A stretch of DNA of 64,000 bases. Source: Pseudomonas fulva. Lineage in GTDB: Bacteria; Pseudomonadota; Gammaproteobacteria; Pseudomonadales; Pseudomonadaceae. The notes under the pieces were generated by a model that was not told the origin of the DNA, ran no database searches, and saw only the letters and a program-made list of their open reading frames with translations. The DNA lies in the NCBI RefSeq assembly GCF_023517795.1, contig NZ_CP082928.1:4960001-5024000 (forward strand). The letters run 5' to 3'. The position numbers and the translations under genes are program-made. Below are positions 27,508 to 37,377 of the stretch, piece after piece (within the stretch, counting starts at the first letter, position 1; every line of letters begins with the position of its first letter).

Positions 27508-27839
27508 TAGACAGACCATTTCCAGTGATGTAATTGCATGGCCGCAAGACCGACGTTGGTGCCGCTCCGGATGATGGAGTGGCAGCGCCTGTTGCATGCG
27601 GCCAGGTTTCGTTCTGCGAAACCGATCAGTCCCGGTGATTTTTTGAAGCGCCGGGCATTTACCTTTCATGTGCGCGCTTTCGTCGCAGGCTGGCCCCGAA
27701 AAGCAATATGCATGCCTAAATCCTTGGCCATCACTGAGCTAGTGATCTGTATCAATTTCCCTATGACGTTTCTGTGAGTGGGTGGCGAAATCCCGCCTCT
27801 GAATCGCTGTATAGCGCTCCGTGGGTGGCGGGTTCTCGC
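27508..27839. other. mqo upstream region, no gene seen
   Basis: 332 bases upstream of mqo and downstream of a minus-strand hypothetical gene. It contains an imperfect inverted repeat, GGCGAAATCCCGCC (27782-27795) with GGCGGGTTCTCGCC (27827-27840), that may end the upstream gene's transcript. The AT-rich stretch around 27710-27775 is the likely mqo promoter. Confidence 0.5.
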
Positions 27840-28262
27840 CTAATTGCTCATCACCGCACCACCAGTGCCCTGGCTGCCGCCCCCGGTGCCCGGCGTAGCC
27901 GGAGCAGTGGAACCGCCAGGCGAACCCGTTTGTGGAGCAGAGCCGCCCTGGGGGCCGGCTCCCGGCGTGGTGGAGGAGGGCTGACGTTGAAGATTCTGTT
28001 CTGCCGGCCGCTGCCCCGCGTCGTTCCGCCTGGCGGGGGAGTTGAGGGTGCTGCGGGGCGCCTGCTGCCCAGGCTGCTGTTGGGGATCCATCGCCTGGCC
28101 CGTGCCGCTTTCGCTGGCAGGCGGTGCGCCGGTGCGCTCACGAACCATTTCGTCGCCGATTCTGTCGCGTTGCTGTTGCAACGACATGCCGTTGTCATCT
28201 GCCTGTACGCCAGCGCTGAGCGAAGCTGCGAGCAGCAGCGCCAATCCCGTGAGTTTGTTCAT
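27840..28262 (-). CDS. Exported low-complexity protein
   Basis: A 140-residue protein with a signal peptide ([21 protein letters not shown], cut after VQA). The mature part is predicted disordered: a polar start ([24 protein letters not shown]), then Gln/Pro-rich and finally Gly/Ser/Thr-rich sequence with [16 protein letters not shown] and many GG and SP pairs. No catalytic motif. Proteins of this kind vary quickly in length between strains. Function unknown. Confidence 0.65.
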   Translation of the reverse strand: MNKLTGLALLLAASLSAGVQADDNGMSLQQQRDRIGDEMVRERTGAPPASESGTGQAMDPQQQPGQQAPRSTLNSPARRNDAGQRPAEQNLQRQPSSTTPGAGPQGGSAPQTGSPGGSTAPATPGTGGGSQGTGGAVMSN

Positions 28263-28560
28263 GACCGTCTCCAGAGGGTTGCCGTGTGATCAGGTGACTG
28301 CCCATGCTCTGGCAATGTTCAGGGAATCTTCCCGCAGGACCGCGCAGCGGCTGAATGGAGGCCCGATGCCGAGGCTGGACGCGCCGGCGGCGAAAATCAG
28401 GGAAGGGGTCTACCCTGATAGCAGCTCGGCAGCCGCGGGCTCTGCCATGCCGGTTGACGGCGATTCGGTGGCAGGCGGCGGGCTGTCGACTCTGCAGAAT
28501 CGAACCCCGGCCGTTCTCTGGCCTCAGAGGACAGGTCTCAACAACAAAGAGGTCGTTCAC

Positions 28561-30081
28561 ATGATCTATGCCAAACCCGGTACCGCAGGCGCCGTCGTTA
28601 CCCTGAAATCGCGCTACGGCAACTACATCGGCGGCGAGTTCGTCGCGCCGGTGGGCGGTCAGTACTTCACCAACACCAGCCCGGTGGATGCCTCGGCCAT
28701 CGGTGAATTCCCACGCTCCGACGCCAAGGACATCGACAAGGCCCTGGACGCCGCCCATGCCGCTGCCGAGGCCTGGGGCAAGGCGTCGGTGCAGGAGCGC
28801 GCGCTGATCCTCTTGAAGATCGCCGACCGCATCGAGGCCAACCTCGAGCTGCTGGCCGTGGCCGAGACCTGGGACAACGGCAAGGCGGTGCGCGAGACCC
28901 TGAATGCCGACGTGCCCCTGGCTGCCGACCACTTCCGCTACTTTGCCGGCTGCATCCGCGCCCAGGAAGGCACCTCGGCGGAAATCAACGAGCACACCGC
29001 CTCCTACCACTTCCACGAGCCCCTGGGCGTGGTCGGGCAGATCATCCCCTGGAACTTCCCGCTGCTGATGGCCGCCTGGAAGCTGGCGCCGGCCCTGGCG
29101 GCGGGCAACTGCGTGGTGTTGAAACCCGCCGAGCAGACGCCGCTGTCGATCACCCTGCTGGCCGAGATCATCGGCGACCTGCTGCCAGCGGGCGTGCTCA
29201 ATATCGTCCAGGGTTATGGCCGTGAAGCCGGCGAGGCCCTGGCCACCAGCACCCGCATCGCCAAGATCGCCTTTACCGGCTCCACGCCGGTGGGCTCGCA
29301 CATCATGAAATGCGCCGCCGCCAATATCATCCCGAGCACCGTGGAGCTGGGCGGCAAGAGCCCGAACATCTTCTTCGAAGACATCATGAACGCCGAGCCG
29401 GCGTTTATCGAAAAGGCCGCCGAAGGGCTGGTGCTGGCCTTCTTCAACCAGGGCGAGGTGTGCACCTGCCCGTCCCGGGCGCTGGTGCAGGAGTCGATAT
29501 TCGAACCGTTCATGAACGAGGTGATGAAGAAGATCAAGGCCATCAAGCGCGGCAACCCGCTGGACACCGACACCATGGTCGGCGCCCAGGCCTCGCAGCA
29601 GCAGTACGACAAGATCCTCTCCTACCTGGAGATCGCCCAGCAGGAAGGCGCCGAGCTGCTGGCCGGCGGCGCCACCGAGAAGCTCGAGGGTGATCTGGCC
29701 GGCGGCTATTACATCCAGCCGACCCTGCTCAAGGGCACCAACACCATGCGTGTGTTCCAGGAGGAAATCTTCGGCCCGGTGGTCGGCGTGACCACCTTCA
29801 AGGACGAAGCCGAAGCCCTGGCCATCGCCAACGACACCGAGTTCGGCCTGGGCGCCGGCGTGTGGACGCGCGACATCAACCGCGCCTACCGCATGGGCCG
29901 CGGCATCAAGGCCGGCCGCGTCTGGACCAACTGCTACCACCTGTACCCGGCGCACGCTGCCTTTGGCGGCTACAAGAAGTCCGGGGTCGGGCGCGAAACC
30001 CACAAGATGATGCTCGACCACTATCAGCAGACCAAGAACCTGCTGATCAGCTACGACATCCATCCGCTGGGCTTCTTCTAA
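28561..30081 (+). CDS. exaC: NAD-dependent aldehyde dehydrogenase (ExaC/AldB type)
   Basis: A 506-residue aldehyde dehydrogenase. The opening [36 protein letters not shown] is typical of the ExaC/AldB group that oxidises acetaldehyde in ethanol metabolism. Key sites: the proton-relay asparagine in [12 protein letters not shown]-binding FTGSTPVG, the general base Glu in [10 protein letters not shown] and the nucleophile Cys in [11 protein letters not shown]. Size and sequence are normal for the family. In P. aeruginosa exaC lies beside exaAB and pqq genes; here it stands alone. The ATG at 28561 is preceded by ACAAAGAGG; the upstream frame to 28042 is spurious. A terminator follows. Confidence 0.92.
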   Translation: MIYAKPGTAGAVVTLKSRYGNYIGGEFVAPVGGQYFTNTSPVDASAIGEFPRSDAKDIDKALDAAHAAAEAWGKASVQERALILLKIADRIEANLELLAVAETWDNGKAVRETLNADVPLAADHFRYFAGCIRAQEGTSAEINEHTASYHFHEPLGVVGQIIPWNFPLLMAAWKLAPALAAGNCVVLKPAEQTPLSITLLAEIIGDLLPAGVLNIVQGYGREAGEALATSTRIAKIAFTGSTPVGSHIMKCAAANIIPSTVELGGKSPNIFFEDIMNAEPAFIEKAAEGLVLAFFNQGEVCTCPSRALVQESIFEPFMNEVMKKIKAIKRGNPLDTDTMVGAQASQQQYDKILSYLEIAQQEGAELLAGGATEKLEGDLAGGYYIQPTLLKGTNTMRVFQEEIFGPVVGVTTFKDEAEALAIANDTEFGLGAGVWTRDINRAYRMGRGIKAGRVWTNCYHLYPAHAAFGGYKKSGVGRETHKMMLDHYQQTKNLLISYDIHPLGFF

Positions 30082-30098
30082 AGCGCCCAGGCGTTACG

Positions 30099-30127
30099 GA
30101 AAACGCGGCCTCGGCCGCGTTTTCTTT
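30099..30127. terminator. Bidirectional terminator between exaC and a LysR gene
   Basis: Stem GAAAACGCGGCC/GGCCGCGTTTTC with a two-base loop, followed by TTTT. It ends both convergent genes. Confidence 0.88.
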
Positions 30128-31092
30128 TAGTTGCCGGCGCCGCGCTGCAAGGCGCCTTGCAGCGGCAAATCCCAGGGGGGAATGGGGCCGAAGCGGTTTT
30201 TCAGGAACTCCAGCAGCAGGCGGCTGCGTGAGTCGGTGTCGCGCTCCAGGCGCAGCGCGTAGATGCCGCTGGGCTCCGGCGCCGGCAGGCCGTTATCGCA
30301 GAACAGCGCCACCAGTTCGCCACGCACCAGGTATTCGCTGACCAGCCAGGTCGGCAAATGCGCCACGCCCAGGCCCGCCAGCACGCTGAACACCAGGGTC
30401 TCGGCATTGTTGGCGGTCATGCGCAGGCGGCGAGGGCGGTACACCGCCAGCTTGCCCCCGTTCTCGAAGCGCCAGGCGTAGGCGGGGGCGAGGCCATCCC
30501 AGTCCAGTCCATCGTGCTCCAGCAGTTCTGCCGGGGTTCGCGGCACACCCCGGCGTTCCAGGTAGGCCGGGCTGGCGCACACCACGCGGACCATCGGCGC
30601 CAGCGGCGTCGCCACCAGGCGGGTATCGGCCAGGGGGCCGATGCGCAGCACCAGATCCACTTCGCCCAAATGGGTGCCATGCAGATCGATAAAGCTGTCG
30701 ATCAGCCTGAGTTGCACGTCCAGCCCTGGATAGGCAGTGAGAAAGTCGGCAATCGCCGGCGCCAGGTGACGACGACCAAACGGCGCAGGGGCGTCGATGC
30801 GGATCAGCCCCTCCGGGGCGCTGCTCAACGACACCGCCTCGGCACGCGCCAGGTGCAATTCGGCGAGAATCCGCCGGGCCCGTTCGGCGAATGCCAGCCC
30901 GGCCGGGGTGGCGCGCACCGCATGGGTGCTGCGGCTGAACAGGCTGCAATCGAGGGAGCGTTCCAGGGCATCGATGCGCCGTGACACGGCCGACGGCGTG
31001 AGCGGATGCAGCCTGGCGGCGGCGGAAAAGCTGCCGCTCTCCAGTACGTCGAGAAACAGGCTGAGCTGGTCGGTCAGGGCATCGGGATTCAT
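30127..31092 (-). CDS. LysR-family transcriptional regulator
   Basis: A 321-residue LysR regulator. N-terminal winged helix with LSLFLDVLESGSFSAAARLHPLTPSAVSRRIDALERSLDCSLFSRSTHAVRATPAG, then the periplasmic-binding-protein-like effector domain (about 95-300). The sequence resembles the CrgA/DmlR-type group. It is divergent from a TauE/SafE exporter gene 107 bases away, so it probably controls that gene. I chose ATG at 31092 (MNPDALTDQ); the open frame runs far upstream through sequence without coding character. Confidence 0.87.
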   Translation of the reverse strand: MNPDALTDQLSLFLDVLESGSFSAAARLHPLTPSAVSRRIDALERSLDCSLFSRSTHAVRATPAGLAFAERARRILAELHLARAEAVSLSSAPEGLIRIDAPAPFGRRHLAPAIADFLTAYPGLDVQLRLIDSFIDLHGTHLGEVDLVLRIGPLADTRLVATPLAPMVRVVCASPAYLERRGVPRTPAELLEHDGLDWDGLAPAYAWRFENGGKLAVYRPRRLRMTANNAETLVFSVLAGLGVAHLPTWLVSEYLVRGELVALFCDNGLPAPEPSGIYALRLERDTDSRSRLLLEFLKNRFGPIPPWDLPLQGALQRGAGN

Positions 31093-31199
31093 GCAGGGCT
31101 CGTTGTGCGCATTTTGCATAGCCATTATGCCGGGCTGTGCGTTACCCATCCAGCGGGTGATGGGTAGCATGCGCTCACCCTGTTTGAACGAGATGAACC

Positions 31200-31955
31200 A
31201 TGGATCTGCTCGCGTTTGCCCTGAATATCCTGCTCGGCCTGGCACTTGGCACCCTTGGGGGGCTGTTCGGAATTGGCGGCGGTCTGATCGCGATTCCGGC
31301 ACTGGGCGTGTTGTTCGGGCTGGATCAGCAACTTGCCCAGGGCACGGCACTGGTGATGGTGGTGCCCAATGTGTTGCTGGCGCTGTGGCGTTATCACCAG
31401 CGCAATCGCATCGACCTGCGCCATGCCCTGGCCCTGGCCCTGAGCAGCTTCGTGTTTGCATTGTTCGGGGCGAGCTGGGCGGTCAATCTCGACCCCGAGT
31501 CGATGCGCCTGGCCTTCGTGGGCTTTCTAATCGCCCTGGCGTTCTACAACCTGCTGCGCATGTTCCTGCGTTCACCGGCGGCGTCGGGCCAGTTGCGCCA
31601 TCCCTGGCCGTGGCTGAGCGTGCTGGGCAGTGGCTCGGGCTTGCTGGGCGGGCTGTTCGGTGTCGGCGGCGCGGTGATCGCCACCCCGATTCTCACCAGC
31701 GTATTCGGCACCTCCCAGGTGGTGGCACAAGGTTTGTCGTTGGCACTGGCAGCACCCAGCACCGGGGTGACCTTGGCTACCTACGCCCTGCATGACCACG
31801 TGCAGTGGGCGTTGGCCATTCCTTTGGCGATCGGCGGGCTGCTCAGCATCAGCTGGGGCGTACGCCTGGCTCATGCCCTGCCGGAGCGCCAGTTACGCGT
31901 GCTGTTTACCGCGTTCCTGCTGGTCTGCGCGTTGGTGCTGGGCCTCAAAGCCTGA
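31200..31955 (+). CDS. TauE/SafE-type sulfite or organosulfonate exporter
   Basis: A 251-residue inner-membrane protein with about eight hydrophobic helices in two repeats, each opened by a glycine-rich motif (TLGGLFGIGGGLIAIPAL near 20-37 and LLGGLFGVGGAVIATPIL near 148-165), the hallmark of the TauE/SafE family. Family members export sulfite, sulfonates or related anions. It is divergent from the preceding LysR gene and its last 11 bases overlap the end of the convergent second LysR gene. A link to the sulfur genes further right is possible but not shown by position. Confidence 0.88.
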   Translation: MDLLAFALNILLGLALGTLGGLFGIGGGLIAIPALGVLFGLDQQLAQGTALVMVVPNVLLALWRYHQRNRIDLRHALALALSSFVFALFGASWAVNLDPESMRLAFVGFLIALAFYNLLRMFLRSPAASGQLRHPWPWLSVLGSGSGLLGGLFGVGGAVIATPILTSVFGTSQVVAQGLSLALAAPSTGVTLATYALHDHVQWALAIPLAIGGLLSISWGVRLAHALPERQLRVLFTAFLLVCALVLGLKA

Positions 31956-32799
31956 AGCCTTCGAGAATCTGTTCGGCCAGCGCCTCGCTGGCCGGTGAAC
32001 GGGTGCGCTCGTTGCGCAGCAGCATCACGCTGGCCATCGGCAGTTCCGGCATGCCTTCAGCGTGGCCGAGAATGCGCAGGTCGGCGGTGATCAGGCTGCG
32101 CAGCTGGGCGGTGATCGCCAGCCCGGCGCTGACAGCTGCCATGATCGCCGACAGGCTCGGGCTGCTGTAGGCGATTCGGTAGCTGCGCGACTGCGCCTCC
32201 AGTGCGTTACAGGCCCAGGTACGGCAAAAACACTGGGTGTTGAACATCGCCAGCGGCAGCGGATCGGCCTCGTGCAGATTGGCCGTCGAGGCCTGGGCCC
32301 AGACCAGATGTTCCTGGCGCAGCAACTCACCGATCTCCGAACCGGGCTCGCGCGTGACGATGGTCAGATCCAGGTCGCGGCGCTGCAACAGGGCGAACGA
32401 GGGTTCGCAGTGCAGCTCTACCTGAACCAGCGGATAGGCCTGGGCGAAGCGGATCAGGATGCCCTGCATGAAACGCATCACGTAGTCATCCGGCGTGCCG
32501 ATGCGCAGGGTACCGACCATGTCGGGTTGGCACAGAATGTTGAGCGCCTCGGTGTGCAGCTGAAGAATGCGCCTGGCATAGCCCAGCAGCATTTCGCCCT
32601 CGGCGGTCAGGCTGAGCTGGCGGCCCTCACGCTGAAACAACGGCCGGCCGATCACATCGTCCTCGAGGCGCTTCATCTGCATGCTCACCGCCGACTGCGT
32701 GCGGTTGACCGCGTCAGCGGCCCGGGTGAAGCCACCGTAATCGGCTATCGCGACAAAGGTGCGCAGCAATTCGCTGTCGATAGTAGGGGCCTGCGCCAT
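31945..32799 (-). CDS. LysR-family transcriptional regulator
   Basis: A 284-residue LysR regulator: helix-turn-helix ADYGGFTRAADAVNRTQSAVSMQMKRLEDDVIGRPLFQREGRQLSLT (about 20-62), followed by the effector domain starting MVGTLRIGTPDDY. The N-terminus and the VQRTQSAVSMQ-type recognition helix fit the LrhA/HexA-like branch, which often controls motility or virulence traits. Its start is 98 bases from a divergent DUF1127 gene; its end overlaps the TauE-type gene tail to tail by 11 bases. Confidence 0.87.
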   Translation of the reverse strand: MAQAPTIDSELLRTFVAIADYGGFTRAADAVNRTQSAVSMQMKRLEDDVIGRPLFQREGRQLSLTAEGEMLLGYARRILQLHTEALNILCQPDMVGTLRIGTPDDYVMRFMQGILIRFAQAYPLVQVELHCEPSFALLQRRDLDLTIVTREPGSEIGELLRQEHLVWAQASTANLHEADPLPLAMFNTQCFCRTWACNALEAQSRSYRIAYSSPSLSAIMAAVSAGLAITAQLRSLITADLRILGHAEGMPELPMASVMLLRNERTRSPASEALAEQILEGFRL

Positions 32800-32896
32800 T
32801 CATCAATCTCCGAGATGTATCGCATAAGAAACATTCGTTGGATTGATCTTATCCCTGGGCCGACACTGAAATCCATCCCTTCAGGAGGAAGAACAG

Positions 32897-33103
32897 ATGG
32901 ATCATCAGCTATGTGTCGAACTGGCCGGTCAGCGTCAGCCCCTGAGTCTTGTCGGCTGGTTGAAAAATCGTGTCGCACGGGTGCGCCGTTGGCAGCAGCT
33001 GGCGTCACTCAGCGACGCGGCGTTGAAGGACCTGGGGCTCAACCGCAGTGAGGTGTTCAAAGAGATACAGCGGCCGTTCTGGGACGACCCGCTGTGCAAG
33101 TAG
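32897..33103 (+). CDS. DUF1127 domain small protein
   Basis: A 68-residue protein whose C-terminal half has the DUF1127 pattern: an arginine-rich helix VGWLKNRVARVRRWQQLASLSDAALKDLGLNRSEV. Small proteins of this kind are known in alphaproteobacteria as regulators that bind RNA or act in phosphate and C1 metabolism, and occur widely in Pseudomonas. An excellent AGGAGGAAG precedes the ATG. It is divergent from the LysR gene, which may regulate it. Confidence 0.88.
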   Translation: MDHQLCVELAGQRQPLSLVGWLKNRVARVRRWQQLASLSDAALKDLGLNRSEVFKEIQRPFWDDPLCK

Positions 33104-33172
33104 GCGGCCTGCGGTTGGTCGATTCGGCGCGATGGGTTACCGTATTTTTTTCATTCGTCGTTGGGTGCAGCC

Positions 33173-34381
33173 ATGTCGATCACCGCCAGCTTGTCTGCCG
33201 CCCAGGCACGGCGCGCGGTGCTTGCCGCGCAAGGGTTCGTGCCGCGCCCGCGATCGGGGCCGCCTGGCAGCCGCGCGGTCAATGGCGTGATCGAGCGGCT
33301 GGGCCTGCTGCAGATCGACTCGGTGAATGCCGTGGTGCGCTCGCATTACCTGCCCCTGTATTCACGCCTCGGCCACTACGATCCGCAGTTGTTGCAGCTG
33401 GCCGCCTGGAGCAAGGGCCGGCAGCGCACGCTGTTCGAATACTGGGGGCATGAGGCCTCCCTGCTGCCATTCGACTATTACCCGCTGCTGCGCTGGCGCA
33501 TGCAGCGAGCGAAGGAGGGGCGCGGGATCTACAAGGCGCTGGCAGCGCTGGGGCGCGAGCAGCAACCGTTGATTCGCGAGGTGCTGCAGGCGGTCGTAGA
33601 ACGCGGCGCACTGGGCGCCGGCAGCCTGGCCGGGGAGCGCTCGCGCAGCAGCCCCTGGTGGGGGTGGACGGCGCAAAAGCAGGCACTGGAATGGCTGTTC
33701 GCCGCAGGTGAAGTGACGGTAGCCGGTCGTCGCGGCTTCGAGCGGCTATACGATCTGCCGGAGCGGGTGCTGCCGGCATCCCTGCTGGCACAGCAGCTTG
33801 GCGAGGCCGATGCACAACGTTCGCTGGTGCTGCAGGCGGCCAGGGCGCTGGGCGTGGCGACCGAGCGAGACCTGCGCGATTACTTTCGTCTGCAGCCGGG
33901 TGACTGCCGGGCACGCTTGCAGGAGCTGCTCGAGGATGGCGCCTTGAGCCTTGTCCGCGTGCAGGGCTGGGCGCAGCCGGCGTACTGCGTCGCGCCCTTG
34001 AAAGTGCCGCGTCGGGTGGCGGCCTGCACGCTGCTGTCGCCCTTCGATTCGCTTATCTGGGAGCGCTCGCGGACCGAGCGGCTGTTCGATTTCCGCTATC
34101 GGCTGGAAATCTACACCCCACAACACCAGCGCGTGTATGGCTACTACGTGCTGCCGTTTCTGTTCGGCGAGCGGATCGTCGCGCGGCTGGACGTGCGTGC
34201 CGAGCGGAGCCAGGGCTGCCTGGCGATCCATGGGGTGCATGAGGAGCACCCCGGGTTGGACGAGGACGGCATCGCGGCGCTGGCAGGCGCGGTAAGGCGC
34301 CTGGCCGACTGGCTGGGCCTGAGTGCCATCCGCATCGCCTGCCAGCGTGGCGAAGGCTTGCGCCTGGCGGCGCAGTTCTAA
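33173..34381 (+). CDS. YcaQ/AlkX-type crosslink-repair DNA glycosylase
   Basis: A 402-residue protein of the HTH_42 superfamily (YcaQ, AlkZ, AlkX). Winged-helix modules run along the sequence (for example SLSAAQARRAVLAAQGF and LVLQAARALGVATERDLRDYFRL). The Q-aliphatic-D motif of the YcaQ branch is visible as LLQIDSVNAV (around residue 48). YcaQ excises alkylated purines and unhooks interstrand crosslinks. The ATG at 33173 is used; a TTG at 33161 would add four residues. Single gene, 72 bases before pyrF. Confidence 0.85.
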   Translation: MSITASLSAAQARRAVLAAQGFVPRPRSGPPGSRAVNGVIERLGLLQIDSVNAVVRSHYLPLYSRLGHYDPQLLQLAAWSKGRQRTLFEYWGHEASLLPFDYYPLLRWRMQRAKEGRGIYKALAALGREQQPLIREVLQAVVERGALGAGSLAGERSRSSPWWGWTAQKQALEWLFAAGEVTVAGRRGFERLYDLPERVLPASLLAQQLGEADAQRSLVLQAARALGVATERDLRDYFRLQPGDCRARLQELLEDGALSLVRVQGWAQPAYCVAPLKVPRRVAACTLLSPFDSLIWERSRTERLFDFRYRLEIYTPQHQRVYGYYVLPFLFGERIVARLDVRAERSQGCLAIHGVHEEHPGLDEDGIAALAGAVRRLADWLGLSAIRIACQRGEGLRLAAQF

Positions 34382-34453
34382 TCGCCGCAACCCCCATCGG
34401 CAATCGCTTGCGCTACAATGCGCGGCGAATTTGGCCCGCTCGAGAGTTACCCC

Positions 34454-35152
34454 ATGTCCGTTTGTCAGACCCCCATCATCGTCGCCCTGGATTTCCCGAC
34501 CCGGGAGGGGGCACTGGCTCTGGCCGATCAGCTCGATCCGAAACTGTGCCGGGTGAAGGTGGGCAAGGAACTGTTCACCAGCTGCGCATCGGACATCGTC
34601 GCCACCCTGCGTGACCGCGGCTTCGAGGTGTTTCTCGACCTGAAATTCCACGACATCCCCAATACCACGGCCATGGCCGTCAAGGCCGCCGCGGAAATGG
34701 GCGTATGGATGGTCAACGTGCACTGCTCCGGCGGCCTGCGCATGATGAGCGCCTGCCGCGAGGTGCTGGACAGGTTCAACGGCCCGGTGCCGCTGCTGAT
34801 CGGTGTCACGGTGCTGACCAGCATGGAGCGCGAGGACCTGGCCGGTATCGGTCTGGATATCGAGCCCCAGGAGCAGGTGCTGCGCCTGGCTGCCCTGGCA
34901 CAAAGGGCCGGCATGGACGGCCTGGTCTGTTCGGCCCTCGAAGCGCCGGCACTCAAGGCCGCGCAGCCGGCGCTGCAGCTGGTAACGCCAGGCATTCGCC
35001 CGGCCGGCAGCGCCCAGGACGATCAACGCCGTATTCTCACCCCACGCCAGGCACTGGATGCCGGGTCCGATTACCTGGTGATCGGCCGCCCGATCAGCCA
35101 GGCGGCCGATCCTGCCGCTGCGCTGGCCAAGCTGGTCGCCGAGCTGGGCTGA
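34454..35152 (+). CDS. pyrF: Orotidine 5'-phosphate decarboxylase
   Basis: A 232-residue TIM-barrel enzyme that decarboxylates OMP to UMP in pyrimidine synthesis. The catalytic K-D-x-x-K-D array is visible in [13 protein letters not shown], with the N-terminal IIVALDFPT and VKVGKELF strands and the C-terminal phosphate-binding [10 protein letters not shown] and YLVIGRPI. Normal length. ATG at 34454, with a longer in-frame start at 34418 rejected because it adds sequence outside the family. A 65-base gap separates it from queF. Confidence 0.98.
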   Translation: MSVCQTPIIVALDFPTREGALALADQLDPKLCRVKVGKELFTSCASDIVATLRDRGFEVFLDLKFHDIPNTTAMAVKAAAEMGVWMVNVHCSGGLRMMSACREVLDRFNGPVPLLIGVTVLTSMEREDLAGIGLDIEPQEQVLRLAALAQRAGMDGLVCSALEAPALKAAQPALQLVTPGIRPAGSAQDDQRRILTPRQALDAGSDYLVIGRPISQAADPAAALAKLVAELG

Positions 35153-35217
35153 TCAGCCCCTTCATTTACGTGCGGCGCCGCTCGCCGGCGCACCCGTTGC
35201 ACTGCAGGTAACGCCTC

Positions 35218-36045
35218 ATGAATTCCGTGGAACATTCGCCGCTGGGCAAGAGCAGCGAGTACATCGCGACCTACTCGCCCGAACTGCTGTTTCCCATTCC
35301 CCGTGCCACCAAGTGGGCCGAGCTGGGCTTGAGCGCCGAGGCGCTGCCCTACCGCGGCGTGGATTACTGGAATTGCTTCGAGCTGTCCTGGCTGCTGCCC
35401 TCCGGCAAGCCGGTGGTGGCCATTGGCGAGTTCGCGGTTCCCGCCGACTCTCCGAATATCATCGAGTCCAAGTCGTTCAAGCTGTACCTCAACTCGTTGA
35501 ACCAGTCGGTGTTCGCCACTGCGCAGGCACTGGTCTCCGTGCTGGAGAAAGACCTTTCGGCTACCGCCGGCAAGCCGGTGGCGGTGCGCGTGCGCAGCCT
35601 GGACGAAGCCGCCCGGGAAGGGCTGACGGCGTTGCCGGGTAGCTGTATCGACGATCTGGATGTCAGCATCAGCAACTACACCGCGCCACAGCCGGAGCTG
35701 CTCGACTGCGATCCGACGCGGATCGTCGAGCAACGCCTGCACAGCCATCTGCTGAAGTCCAACTGCCCGGTCACCGGCCAGCCGGACTGGGGCAGTGTGG
35801 TGGTCGAGTACCGCGGCGCGGCGCTGGCCCCGGCAAGCCTGTTGGCCTATCTGGTGAGCTTCCGCCAGCACGCGGATTTTCACGAGCAGTGCGTGGAACG
35901 GATTTTCCTGGATCTGCAGAAATGCCTGCAGCCCGAGTATCTGACCGTCTACGCGCGCTACGTGCGCCGCGGCGGCCTGGATATCAACCCGTACCGCACC
36001 ACGCTGGCCGAGGTGCCGGCGAACCGGCGTCTGGTCAGGCAATAG
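35218..36045 (+). CDS. queF: NADPH-dependent 7-cyano-7-deazaguanine reductase (type II)
   Basis: A 275-residue long-form QueF that reduces preQ0 to preQ1 in queuosine synthesis. The QueF signature [16 protein letters not shown] (about 82-97) and the catalytic cysteine in [12 protein letters not shown] (about 181-192) are both present, with the expected acid/His in the [12 protein letters not shown] segment. It is monocistronic with a terminator after it. In P. aeruginosa, from memory, queF heads the same neighbour set that follows here. Confidence 0.97.
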   Translation: MNSVEHSPLGKSSEYIATYSPELLFPIPRATKWAELGLSAEALPYRGVDYWNCFELSWLLPSGKPVVAIGEFAVPADSPNIIESKSFKLYLNSLNQSVFATAQALVSVLEKDLSATAGKPVAVRVRSLDEAAREGLTALPGSCIDDLDVSISNYTAPQPELLDCDPTRIVEQRLHSHLLKSNCPVTGQPDWGSVVVEYRGAALAPASLLAYLVSFRQHADFHEQCVERIFLDLQKCLQPEYLTVYARYVRRGGLDINPYRTTLAEVPANRRLVRQ

Positions 36046-36092
36046 GCGCATCCTCCATCACCCACGCGGCCCGGTCAGAAAGGCCGTGCTTA

Positions 36093-36116
36093 AAAAACCA
36101 GCCTGATGGCTGGTTT
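36093..36116. terminator. Terminator between queF and the DUF4404 gene
   Basis: Stem AACCAGCC/GGCTGGTT around TGAT, with an A run before and a T-rich stretch after it; it can serve both convergent genes. Confidence 0.82.
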
Positions 36117-36135
36117 CGTTTGCGCGGCGCCTGGG

Positions 36136-36402
36136 TCAGATCCCGATATTGGCCAGGGTCTGCATGATGTTGCGAAGGCTCGCGGCGAGATTCGGGTGGC
36201 TCACTTCGAAACGTTCCACCGCCAGATTGACCCCATCGACCAGCGAGGCATCAGGCGTGGTCACCGGTTGCGCCGCCAGTTGCAGCTCGATGTCGCGGGC
36301 GATCAGCTCGAGCGACTCGCGATCTTCTTCGTTTTCTGGCGGATGTTCGACCAGTTGCTTGCGCAGCTCTTCCAGTTGCTGCTGCAGATGGTTCGCAGGC
36401 AT
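36136..36402 (-). CDS. DUF4404 family protein
   Basis: An 88-residue soluble, helical protein: LQQQLEELRKQLVEHPPENEEDRESLELIARDIELQLAAQP followed by a short C-terminal helix FEVSHPNLAASLRNIMQTLANIGI. This is the pattern of DUF4404, whose function is unknown. The ATG at 36402 has AGGGAGA in the right place; the 13 extra residues from 36441 are rejected. It is next to queF in Pseudomonas genomes I remember. Confidence 0.85.
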   Translation of the reverse strand: MPANHLQQQLEELRKQLVEHPPENEEDRESLELIARDIELQLAAQPVTTPDASLVDGVNLAVERFEVSHPNLAASLRNIMQTLANIGI

Positions 36403-36500
36403 GGGATTCTCCCTCTCTTGATAGGCAAGACAATTGACCATGGGGCGCGACGAAAGGTCAGTACTTCTTGCTTGTCCAGGCCCGACGCAAGCGTGCTGGC

Positions 36501-37178
36501 TCAGGGCTTCTCGCCCTTGCTGCGGCGAATCTGCAGGTGGTCGAGGCAGGCGGGCAGGTCGGTAAGCTGGTCGATTACCGAATGGGCGCCGAGCCGGTAG
36601 AGCGCCAGCGTGGCGTCAGCGCGCAGGCGCTCGCGTTGCAGTTCGTCGAGCAGCTGCCAGTCAGCCAGTGTATGGCCTGCCAGTGAGCCGCAGGCGGCGA
36701 GGCCCACGGTCCATAACCCGGCATTCAGGCCGGCCTGCACGAGGCGCGGCTCGCCGCTGACCAGCACGCAGCCTTCCAGGCGCTCGATCTGCAGCGCCGC
36801 CAGGGCGTGCCAGCAGGCATCCGGTGCGGGCCAGGTACGCTGGGTGCAGTTCGGGGAGGCTGCCAGCCAGTCGGGCAGACGGCTGGCCAGTCTCTGGGTC
36901 AAGGCCTCTGGCAGTTCATCCAGCCAGGCGCAGGGCACCTGCTGTTCATGCAGGCTGCGCAGGGTGCTCAGCGCGCCGGGGGTCGGTTCGGCGCAGCCGT
37001 CCAGCTCCAGGCTGGCGACGGCATGACGAGCCGGACTGCCGCCTTCGCGCACCAGGGCCAGGTGGCGCTGGCCGCTCAAGGACGCACTGCGTGCGCCGAA
37101 ATCCACCAGGCAGCCGGACAGGCCGAACAGGATGGCCGTGAAGGAGGATGAGGCGGCGCAAAAGGCTGGCTGAGGCAT
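36501..37178 (-). CDS. Phosphonatase-like HAD protein lacking the catalytic nucleophile
   Basis: A 225-residue protein that follows the phosphonoacetaldehyde hydrolase (PhnX)-like HAD pattern: a first strand TAILFGLSGCLVDFGARS, a later LEGCVLVSGEPRLVQAGLNAGLWTVGL resembling the third HAD motif with its lysine region, and AGHTLADWQLLDELQ near the end. In active HAD enzymes the first motif is DxxGT; here the aspartate is replaced by glycine (FGLSGC), so normal phosphatase chemistry is not expected. It is the likely counterpart of the 'phosphonatase-like' gene found next to queF and mlaA in P. aeruginosa. No signal peptide. Confidence 0.72.
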   Translation of the reverse strand: MPQPAFCAASSSFTAILFGLSGCLVDFGARSASLSGQRHLALVREGGSPARHAVASLELDGCAEPTPGALSTLRSLHEQQVPCAWLDELPEALTQRLASRLPDWLAASPNCTQRTWPAPDACWHALAALQIERLEGCVLVSGEPRLVQAGLNAGLWTVGLAACGSLAGHTLADWQLLDELQRERLRADATLALYRLGAHSVIDQLTDLPACLDHLQIRRSKGEKP

Positions 37179-37377
37179 GCGATGTCGATCCCTGGCGATT
37201 ATCGCTGCAACCTTGCCAAGTCAATATGACGAAGACGTGACGCGGCGCACTCTCCAGACCTGCGGTCGCCTGTGGCGGCTCCCGGATGTCGCGGTGCGCT
37301 GCCTATTGGCGGCGGACGGCTTTATACTACGCCGCTGCCGCCGGACAGGCCGCGCTCATTAGCCTAGGAGAACAGCA

